Of a DNA stretch of 64,000 nucleotides, positions 54,801 through 64,000 are shown piece by piece. The stretch's first letter is position 1; each line of letters begins with the position of its first letter. The notes under the pieces were generated by a model. That model made no database searches and had not been told where the DNA came from. It worked only from the letters and a program-made list of their open reading frames with translations. The DNA comes from Symsagittifera roscoffensis. Lineage: Eukaryota > Xenacoelomorpha > Acoela > Convolutidae. The position numbers and the translations under genes were made by a program. The stretch spans positions 88,883,845 to 88,947,844 of the forward strand of contig NC_087062.1 of assembly GCF_963678635.1 (NCBI RefSeq). Direction: 5' to 3'.

Positions 54801-56481
54801 TCAACACATGCATGAAAATTACAATCCATAGCCAGTCATCGTCCTTTTTCTTTTTAGAGAAAGAGAGGAAGCCAAATAAATACTTGAATTCAAAGAAAAG
54901 GCATGCTTAAAATAATTGCATTTTTGACCAAAATTTTTCAAATTACCCAAAAACAGCTGGTGAATTTTTGCGAGCTAATGGCCAAGTGTTATTGATGCGT
55001 TGATTATTCAATGACACTTGGCCAGTAGTTGTTCAATTACACTTGGACTAAGTTGAAGACTTGATCTTCGGAAATAGCGAAGGCAAAACTACAAGAGTGA
55101 TGTTTTATGATTGTTGATCACTAGAGGTAGATTTAAGGGGGCTCCATTTGCGCAGACAGTTTAGTTGAAGTTGTCTCGTTTTCAGACCAATGACCTAAAA
55201 ACGTAGACACCTATTACAACTTAAAAGGACGTTCTATTGCATCATCTTGTCTAGACTGGCGGAAGCGCGAATGCGTGAAAACAATGAAAAGTTACTTAAA
55301 AGGAAGCTTTCAACCGATTATACATGAAAAACATTTTTCACAGAATACATTTATGGTGTCGGCAAATAGGACGAAAGCTGTTAAGACGACAAAATTTCTT
55401 TCCGTACTAGGTAAATGAGACGACTGGTCACTAAGATGAAAAGACAACGTTTTCTTTTCGACTTCTCGCTGTTAATTTTTTTGGGACACCCTTAGCTGTC
55501 ATTCTTGTTACTGCATGTTTGACGAAAGATAACTGAATTAGCTATGATAGTTATTTATCAATGATAACGATAACGATATAATTTGCCCTTTTCAGATAAT
55601 ATATAGCTCAGTAAGTGACTTCTGATCTATCTAATTGAAGAAGAAGCTGATATTCTATATTTAGTGGGATTATCCGATGCACCGCACCCGCGTCAATCTC
55701 AAACATCGTTACTTACTCGCTTCTTATTCTTCACCTTCACTTTTGACTTCACTTTTCAGTTCTCATGATTTTAGCAGAGGTCACGAATGAGCAGTTCGCG
55801 CAGATACAATAAAGAAGAAAATTTACAGACTGAGTTACTGATTTGCTGTGCGGTGAAGTAACTTAATTTAATAACAGCAAGTGCCGCACGAAGCAGTGTG
55901 TTTTGTTTAGTGGTCCTCCAACACATCAATTTCAATAACAAACAGGTAAGGTTTATACTTTTTATGGTGGCAGGTCAATTAGACAACAGGGCATGGAACT
56001 ACTATGTCCTGTCGTCTAGGTACAAGTGTGACAGGGGTCCCGAGACTGGGTACCTAATGTAAATACAGTGCCTCAAAGATGTTCAATTTAGTGATTTGAT
56101 GATGTCAATTAAAAATCGAATAAGTTTGCACGAATCAGACAGTTAATTACGTTCGAGAAAAAATTTGAAACGACCGACCGGTGCATATAGGTTTAGTTAA
56201 TTGATATATTTGCTTTAAATTTGTGTGATTTTGGCACTCTGTATATTAACCGGGGGGCCCTCCATCACACTTGCAACCTATGATATATCTAATTTCTCTG
56301 TCTGACTTTTTCGAAGTTTTTTCAGCCTCAGTTTTTTCAAAAAGCAATTAATTTGTCGAGGAAATAATTTTTTGTTATTAGTTCTGTCTCGAAAAAGAAT
56401 TCGTTTCTATTTTTTTATAGCTCACGTTTTAAAAATGAAATTGATAGATTTCTGTTTAAAATAACTTGACACAGTGAAGAC

Positions 56482-57007
56482 CAGGGATGCGTAAAAATAT
56501 ATTGCGGTCACAATATATTGCAATATAATGTATTACAATAATTGATTGTCAGCTTTCACACAATACAATAATTGATTGTCCTGTCGACAATATAGTGTAA
56601 CAATATGATCAAAGCGTGCAAACACCGCAACTGCCAGTGATTGGCCGGAAGTGTTGCTGACGCAAATTGGACTCATTTCAGCCATCACTTGGTTTCAGAG
56701 CACAGCCATGCCTAAAGCCTTTGACTGCACTTCTCATACGAGCAAACAAGTTCGCTTGTCTCCTGGGAGCCTCGAAGAAAATCTTTTTCTCTATGTTAAC
56801 AAGCGTTTTTGGGACATTTCTGTTGTGGATAAAATAATTACGCGTGGATGATTGTTTTAATTCACAGTGTTACCCAAAAAAAATTTCTCAAAGCATCCGG
56901 CAATTAATTGCAATTATTGCAATAATTGATTGGCAAGGGTAGAACCAATACAATATATTGGGTAACGGGTACACAATAGTATTGCAATATATTATTACGC
57001 ATCCCTG
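56482..57007. mobile_element. hAT remnant with transposase tail, only in R2
   Basis: 526 bp with perfect terminal inverted repeats CAGGGATGCGTAA / ATTACGCATCCCTG and the 8-bp target duplication GTGAAGAC (56474-56481, 57008-57015). R1 at about 28770 shows the empty site. Inner ATTGCAATATATTG-rich subterminal repeats occur at both ends. Confidence 0.93.
56651..56851 (+). pseudogene. hAT transposase C-terminal remnant
   Basis: 66-codon open frame inside the hAT element. Its latter half (KQVRLSPGSLEENLFLYVNK, then RFW) resembles the end of the hAT dimerisation domain, where R-x-x-L-S-P-x-x-V-E-x-L-x-F-L-x-x-N is usual. The catalytic part is absent, so this is an internally deleted, non-autonomous derivative. 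Confidence 0.6.
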
Positions 57008-57845
57008 GTGAAGACTCTGGGGGTTAGGAAATAAGACGATAAGCAAATTAGACGGGACCAACAAAAACGAATTTAGACGCGTAATTGTTTTTGCAAAGCT
57101 AGCATTTAAGACGGAAAGCAAAGGGCTAACAAAACTTATTGCTTAAAACAAGTTTTCATAATTACAAAAATAGTATATGATCCCATTGCATATCAAAATA
57201 TTTATCTCAATTGATTTATAAAATGTTAATTTCAAGATTATAAAACATTTTTGAAATGCATAAATTATACAATTGCGGCATGTGAAAAATGCGGAATGTG
57301 AAAATTGCGGCATGTGAAAAGTTGATTTGCATTTAAGAAAGCTGAACGAAAGTTAAATGTAGTCGGTAAACAAATTTCAGACACGAACAATACAATTACG
57401 TCTAATTTCCCATATTAGTAATTTTGCATCGACGTCTAAATTTGTTTTTGTTGGTCACGTCTAATTTGCTTTTCGTCTAATTTCCTAGGCCCCGAAGACT
57501 CTTATATACTGCAAAAAAAACGCAAAATTAAAAACAAAAATTAAAAGAAAAGCCTCAGTGAACAAGCAGTTAGTGGGTGAGTATTGTTTGTTTTGCGCGC
57601 AGATTGCTACGTGCTATTTTTTTTTCAAAAAAGTAGCTTGAAAACAAAAAAGAAGCTCATTTTTGTAACTTCATTGGAAATTTTGTTGCAATTTTTTGCA
57701 AAATTTTTTTGAACAGCTTAAAGTGGTTTTAAGGTGATACCTCTCGCAAATAGAAGAAAAAAATTAAGTAATAACTGGTACGTTTCACATCAAACATAAA
57801 AAAATTGGTTCCTGCAATGTAAAGGTCTCTATAGTGGCTAGGTCT

Positions 57846-60800
57846 TTTATCAGAGCGACCTTTTACCAGACCACAATGCAATAATTCAATTAAGATAAAT
57901 TTAAATTAATGAACGATTCAAAAATGAAGCGGTTACAACAAACAAAACTTCGTTCAGAAACCGTGAAATCATACGGTGTCATTACATCTGTCAATCAAAT
58001 TTGTTTATCGAGTCTGGTAAAAGGTCCGTTATAAATTTTCTGGTAAAAGGTCGGTCTGATAAAAGGTCGGTCCCCGTCTCTATAATAGTTTCAAATTTTT
58101 TGCTGTATTAATTGAGTCAGTAAAAAAATGCTCAAAACGTGTTGTTTTTACACGAAAAATTATGATCAAGGTCTTGTAGAGTTTTTGAAAATAATTTGGT
58201 TGCAGTACTTTTTCTCTAGTAAATATGTCGTGATGATTTTTCTGTTTTCTTAATAAAAAAGTCTTAAAGTCTGTACACAATCAAATTTGATTTTTCTCGG
58301 TTTGCATTTAGATTTATTTTTCATCAAACAGAAAAATTGTAACGATCACAAAAAACACGAGTGGCTTCTTTTTCGGAAGTGTTTTTCATTTTCAGATTTC
58401 CCAGTGGAACCAAAAGTTTGCTTCAGTTTTCTCAAATTGGGGTAAATTTATCAAAAAAAGTGTCACTCATTAAATCTTCTGGAAACTGTAAAAGCGCTAA
58501 GGCCATGTAAGTTATTTTAGAAATTCGAAAGTTTGTTTTTTTTTTCAAAAAAAACAAGTCAGTATTTTTTTGTTTCCCTGCGGTGCTAGGGATTTTAGCA
58601 GACCAATCTTTTAGCAGATTGGCGATTAGCTACCGCTTGCTCCGCTGCGCTTTAATTCAACACGAGTGTTATTGTGCGAGCAAATCTTTGTTTGGCCGCT
58701 AATTTAGACTGCGGTGTTTTCAAAGGAGTGCGGTCTGTATTTAGACAACCGCGTATTCATAATCGTCACTAAGCAGACAAATACCATATTAACCAATCAG
58801 ATTTGAGATGAGAAAGCAAATTTTCGAAATAAATAATTATTAATCATTTATTTCTTCCTTGTCTCGATTCTGATTGGTTAATACAATTAGTTTTCAAAAA
58901 TTGCAAGTTCGGCTCTGCGAAACATTCGAATGCAAGTAGACCCTGCCTATTGAATATTCATTTAACCGTTGGTTTCAGAAACCTATTTGCGTATTATGAA
59001 ACAGAATTCGTTTCCGTTAAATGAAGTTCATGTTTGAAAAATTTAAGTGGATCCTTCTATTCATGAATTTTTCCTGAATTGCTATTCTGCCTTATTAAAA
59101 CAAGCGATCAGCCTAGCTTAATGGAACAATTTTAAACTAAAGCTGGCTCTCACGTTTTTATCTCAAAGTGAAGATTTTCCGCAAATAACAAAATAGGCTG
59201 CAATAGTTGTTTAAGTGGCAATGAACGTAGTGGAGACTTATTTAGTCGTATTGATTTTCTGTCTTTTTTTCAGGAAAAATTTTTTAGTAACTATTTAAGC
59301 GCATTCATACATTTTAATGCACTTAAGAAATTGTTTATCTATACCAGTATACCCCTTTTTTAAGTTCATTCAAATTCATTTAGTTGAAAGAAGAAGGCAA
59401 ATAGGAAACTACTTAAGTCTCCTTGAGTTCTTTTCTTTGCCACCTTCTCCACGGTCTGTTGCCTATGCTCTAAACGTGCTTAAATGAAACAATTAAAATG
59501 AACAGTAAAATATGCCTTAAGACTAGTGTAAGCTTCAGGTGTAGCAAACAGCTAACTAGTAGTCCAGTCCATTTTAGTTGTCACTGGAATCAACTATCCA
59601 GAAAAAAAATCTTAAAAAAGATTTCAGAGAAAAGTTAGTGCAGAAGGATGAAAAAATGCCCAACCTTTTGAAATGTTTTTTTTCTTCAAAAATGGTCTTT
59701 AACTTTGATCAGTCTCAAGTTTAAATTTAATCAAATCAACTTGTAGTTACCACTAGAGCTCAGATTGCGATCTATGACAAAACAAGTAGGACAAAAAATT
59801 AATCGGTAAATTGCTCAAAATGATTCAAGAACTGAATAGCGAGAGGTGAACTTAAATTTAGGCTCGGTTAAGTAATCTTGCCTCAAATTATGACCCTTCA
59901 AAAATATGTCTGTCGTTGGCCTTGTTTTTAATTATGTCTATTTTGGTAATGTAATGGGTGCCGAATTTTAAGCCAACGGGTGTTCAGGCCGAAAAGAAAA
60001 AAGATACTCAAAACTTGCCGAACAAGTGCAGAAGAGCGAAGTGATTTTCACGTATGTACACGGTTAACGCTGTGTTTAAACGCTGTATACTTTAGTGTTT
60101 AAATTAACTTTTCCTGTTCGGGTGATTTTCTTGTGTGCTTTGACTAACTGAGCAAGTCCTCCATTGGTTTCGTGAACGAGGTATCGAGCGACGCGAATGG
60201 CTCGAACGTGTCGAGAAGCAGTAAAATTCTTCTATTTCGGATTTTTGGTTTGCTGCGTTTTTTGTGTCCGGCTTTTTCGAAGTTGGCCTTAATAAAAATA
60301 AATGAAAAGAGCACTCAACAGGTAAATGTACTGCACACAGACTGCATATAATTTCGTCGTTTTTCTTGTAAAGCTACATTGCATCGAGAATACGAGTGAT
60401 CATTTTGAGACACGGCGTGTAGAGATGTGAACAAAATTCGAGATCCAATATAGGCTGTTGCTTATCTGGTATGAAACATGCGAATAGTTAGTTTGAACAA
60501 AATACCCACATTTGAGAAAAGTTTCACGCTCACGTTATTTCTACCTTCAAATTTGTTTTAGTTAATTGTTCTACGGAAAACATAGCACTAATGTTTTACT
60601 TTCATATTTGAAAACTAGTGCTTTATTTGAAATACTAGTGCAATATTTCAATATTGCACAAGTATTTCAAAACTTGCAATAATTTTTCAGATATTGCACT
60701 AGTGGTTTAAATGTTGCACTAGTTCAAGTACGGCACGGACACATGCTGAACACGTGCGTGTTTTTTTTTTAAAAAAAAAAACATGTATTAAACGTTAAAA

Positions 60801-61325
60801 TGTGCTTTTTTTAAACTCGAAACTTTTTTTTGCAACAATCATATTTTTTTTGAAATTCAAAAATTATAAAGGCATTTTTGAAATTCGAAAGTTAGAGTTT
60901 TTCAAAAAAACTAGTAGTTTTTTTTCAGTTTTTTTCCTTGTTTCCTTACATTCATTAGTTCTTCTTGGCAATGTTTTTTTAACATTTTTACAACCTTCTG
61001 TTTGTTTTTGAAACGTTTTTTTGGAATTGTCCTTACTCTGAAAATCTATCTTTATACACTTGTTTATATTTATCTAAGCCTAAGGTCAGTGCAAGATGGC
61101 GTGATTGTGATTGCCATGTGTTTCTTGATACTGTGCTGTACTGTATTTAAGATAAAACTTAGTGACGTGTAGATAAGTGTTGGTGGTTTTTTCCTGTGTC
61201 GTTCAACTTCAATGGCGGGTGCATTGATCTATCGGTTCCTTCTAATAATAAGTTGATTTTGTTAGTCAAAGTGTCACGTGATATGATAGCAGATTAATGT
61301 TTGTTCAAACCATTTGACCATTTTG
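57846..61325. repeat. Segmental duplication block P3
   Basis: Intact copy of P with no gypsy interruption on either side; it gives the ancestral R/P join (GGTCTTTTATCAGAGCG) and, with Q2, the ancestral P/Q join. No coding exon recognised. Confidence 0.9.
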
Positions 61326-62038
61326 CAAATAGCAGCATAATAATGATTTGATCTCAGACATGTGACTTGAAAAGTTTCATTATTTTGATAGTGAATTTAG
61401 AACGCTCGAAAATTGAATAATGCCATTTTATGTCAGACCATATATTTGATTTTGTATAGTAAAATTGTTAGTAGAAAGAGGCGAAGTTGTAATTGAGCTA
61501 TTTAGTCAGTATTTTATTCAACTGAATTATTTTATTCAGAATCAAGAACCTGTGACTGATTATGTCTTTGTCGTACCACCTGAAGAAAGAGCGTATCTGA
61601 AGGGGATTGGTTAAAACAAGCAACTGATCGGGACTATCTCTGACGGTAGTCTTGTCTTGAGCTCGTGACGAGATACCAGCAGATTGATAATACGACCACT
61701 TTTATCGGAGTACTTTATATCTGATTCTGCTGAAAACCAACGCACACACACACGCGTGTGCTCAGTCAACATAAGCTCGAGTGTTCTATAGGTCACTACA
61801 AATTCTACCAACTGTACGATACTGAGAGTCTATTCAAAATACCATTTGAATCCCAGCAAATAGAATCTAGAAGCGCACAAGTGTTCTGACTTGTCTGTTC
61901 GCGGAAATCCAACTGTGAAAGTGTCGTGTTCTCGTCTGCGTGCACGCCTTGTGAAATTTTCTGTGCTGTTTTGTTATTCTTCTTTGAACAATTAACACTG
62001 TTATTTGTGGACCAGACTTATAGTGTGTTGTATTGAAT
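61326..62038. promoter_or_regulatory. P/Q linker and upstream region of PTB gene, Q2
   Basis: 61326-61526 is host DNA lost from the Q1 locus when the gypsy patch was captured. 61527-62038 matches the Q1 upstream region. This is probably the native promoter arrangement of the gene, inferred from position only. Confidence 0.4.
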
Positions 62039-62460
62039 ATGAACGTATTCAAAGCTGTCCGCAAACGTCTCTCCCTTTCCATGTCAGGCGGCGCCGGTGC
62101 AACGTCTGGCAATGCCCAAGAGGCCCATTTGGTGTCTAAGTCAATGGAGGACTTGCGTCTGGCGCCATACGAGGAAAACGACGGTAACGACATGGTGTTC
62201 TACTGCAAACTCCTCGGATCCGAGTATGTCCAGGACAAAAACGGAAGTGAGTTGGCCCGGTTTGCAGAGCGTGTGATCCAGAGTTACACTGGCAAGGAGG
62301 GTGCGGGGTTGGGCACTGGGTCGGCGATAAATGACGAGTCTGGCGGAGCTGCGGCATCTGCGGCAAACTCGAAGAGGGTTCTTGGCAAGAACAAAACGAT
62401 GATCAGAGTCAATTCAGATGGCCTGGAGTTGTCTACTGACGGATCAACAGAAAAGAATAG
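62039..62460 (+). CDS. PTB-adaptor gene, first coding exon, Q2 copy (intact)
   Basis: Open from ATG 62039 to the donor AATAG|GCAAGT at 62460/62461. N-terminal basic segment (FKAVRKRLSLSM), an acidic linker, then the start of a PTB domain: MVFYCKLLGSEYVQ, GSELARFAERVIQSYTGKEG, and MIRVNSDGLELSTDG. The Gly/Ala-rich insert between helix and next strand (GAGLGTGSAINDESGGAAAS) is longer than in ARH or GULP. Remaining exons should lie past the window end. Q1 holds the matching 3' exon with DPF motifs. Confidence 0.7.
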
Positions 62461-64000
62461 GCAAGTATTTTATTGTGATCGAATTGAAATTTGGAAATAT
62501 TTAAATACCACGAGTATCCGATCGCTGTTCCAAGTAGACCATCTTTCGAGTTTTTTCGCTATTGGGAGATGATAGAAATGCAGATTTTAAACAGCTTCTA
62601 ACTGTTGATTTAAGATGATGAATAGCTTTCGAAGCATTAAATTCAAATTCGTATGCTTAGGGTTTACACTATGTAACACTTCGCAGTTTAACGCAGCATT
62701 TTATATTCAATGTGCTGAGTTGAGTGAACTTTTTTTGCCAATCATTTCGACTTATTGATGATAGACAGTTCAACGCGCTTCAAAACAAACCGCTAAATCT
62801 TCAATACTTTTAAAGAGTAATGAACGTAGTGAGTACTCTTATATACGTCTTGCTGATTTTTTTGTGTTTTTTTCAGGCAAAAGTCAATAAATTTGTTCAC
62901 GCTCGATTTTGATTTTTCGCGGTTTGAGTTGTGATTTCTTTTCAAGTTTGGTGCATTTCCATTATTAAAAGGAAGGCAAACTCCACTATCGAACAGCAGA
63001 AGTTAAAGGTCACGAAAAACGTGATCGACTTTGAAATTGGAAAATAATTATCAGATTTCCCAGCGAAATAACAATTTTGCCTCTTGATCCAGTTTACTCA
63101 AATTCAGTTAATTTTAACTAAAAAGTGTTCATCATAAATTATTCTACAAACTCAAAGAGCTTTGAGGCCATCTGTTTTTTTCTTCGAAATTCAAAAGTTG
63201 AAGGTTTTTGAAAAAATAAGTCGGAATTTTTTTCAGTTTTCTTGCATTCATTACTCTTTGCCAACTGTCAGTTGGCTATGTTTTATATTTCAATAAATCG
63301 GGAATATAAAAACCCTTGATAATCTGAAGCTCAAATATACGAAAGAGAAGTCATTAAAAACGGATAAAATTTTATGCAAAAATAATTCGCTGATCATTTG
63401 AGGTTTATTCATAAAAATCAGGAATCACTCGAACCAGCACGAGCTGTTCAGCTCTTCGCGGAGAATCGCTATTGTGCCCCTGCTTTAAAACTGCATGCAT
63501 TCTGTTTGGTTATTTTTCTGGACTGGGTAATGTTGCCTCACCCTCAAGCAACGAGCTCGGATTATGGTGGGCCCCCACATTTTGGATTGAGAGGCGGAGA
63601 CGTAACCAATTCACCACCGCTCACCGTTTTAGGAAAAATTTAAAGGTTGATTGGCAAAAAAAATGATAATTTAAAATAGCACTAATAAAATACGAGTAGC
63701 AACTGAAAGGTCTTCAATGCGATATCATATTCGATCCCATTGGCCCTTTCTTAGAATTGATTGAAATACTGTGATAAAATTCAAGCTTTGAACCGACTGA
63801 TATTTAAAAATTGTTAAAGTTTTTTTTTCAAATGGCTTTCTGTTTTTTTTTTTCGAAATTTTTGGTGCGAAATTTTTCGGTACATTCTTGAACAATTTGC
63901 CTTCTCGTAGAATTATTTGGCAGAATTGGGTATTAGTTGTGTTTTATGATGGCTTGGAACATTACTTGCGTTGAGCTAAAAAAAAAGTAAAAATTTGGTT
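62461..64000. other. Intron of PTB gene, Q2 (incomplete)
   Basis: Matches Q1 46741-48790 without the 458-bp MITE. No exon recognised before the window end. Short open frames at 63398-63666 lie in a stretch equally present in Q1 but not kept open there. Confidence 0.5.

Larger units (their letters stand above)
50766..57845. repeat. Segmental duplication block R2
   Basis: Second copy of R without the Polinton, without the 5989-6209 MITE and without gypsy, so it records the empty sites. Differences from R1 are mainly point changes and longer poly-C/poly-G tracts (about 53540, 53730, 54215). It carries its own hAT insertion at 56482. No coding exon beyond the ankyrin-like candidate. Confidence 0.9.

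Noticed and set aside
63398-63666. Short open frames near the window end with a Cys/His look.
   Set aside because: The corresponding Q1 region (48160-48430) is not open in the same way, so they are probably intronic.
1-64000. CRISPR arrays, rRNA genes, bacterial operons.
   Set aside because: No regularly spaced identical repeats with unique spacers, no rRNA-like stretches and no prokaryotic gene clusters were seen.

Overview
This AT-rich window reads as a repeat-laden animal (metazoan) nuclear contig. It carries spliceosomal introns (GT-AG, and a likely GC-AG), a host gene for a phosphotyrosine-binding (PTB) endocytic adaptor, Ty3/gypsy retrotransposon DNA, several hAT-like and foldback MITEs, and one large Polinton/Maverick (adintovirus-type) element. 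I cannot name the species. There is no bacterial-type operon logic, CRISPR or rRNA.

Layout. 1-4071 is a non-genic left flank with small repeats. From 4072 the window is built from a segmentally duplicated unit that I call R-P-Q. R1 is 4072-8896 plus 27697-29604, split by the Polinton. P1 is 34650-38120, P2 is 42309-44931, and Q1 is 45816-50765. A second unit follows: R2 50766-57845, P3 57846-61325, Q2 61326-64000 (cut by the window end). Q carries the PTB adaptor gene. In Q1 the first coding exon has a 13-bp deletion; in Q2 that exon is open, so Q2 looks like the usable copy.

The Polinton (about 8924-27696, 18.8 kb) has the standard set. On the minus strand are a protein-primed DNA polymerase B and an accessory protein with a PKKKRKL nuclear signal. 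On the plus strand are a PC4-like small protein, a protein with an HUH-like His-x-His motif, several conserved small proteins, a two-TM membrane protein, the packaging ATPase, a DDE integrase, minor capsid (penton-like), a basic core/membrane-active protein, the major capsid protein and an adenain-like cysteine protease. Many of these are broken by single stops or frameshifts, so it is a relatively young but dead copy. Features that stand out are a 636-bp GT-AG intron in polB made mostly of A/T homopolymers, E2F-type TTTCCCGCC sites upstream of polB, subterminal degenerate tandem repeats, and a 152-bp direct duplication of host DNA flanking the element where a 5-6 bp target duplication is expected.

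The gypsy element G1 (29605-34649, minus strand, 105-bp LTRs, 6-bp TSD GTCTTT) sits at the R/P junction. G2 (38115-42308) and G3 (44926-45818) are partial copies sharing G1's old lesions. Junction microhomologies and diagnostic base differences fit two steps. First an 895-bp gypsy patch was captured at the P/Q junction. Then unequal crossover between that patch and the full element produced the extra G2-P2 block, with the exchange between about 38391 and 38479.

All functional calls are by eye from motifs and family knowledge. No database search was run.
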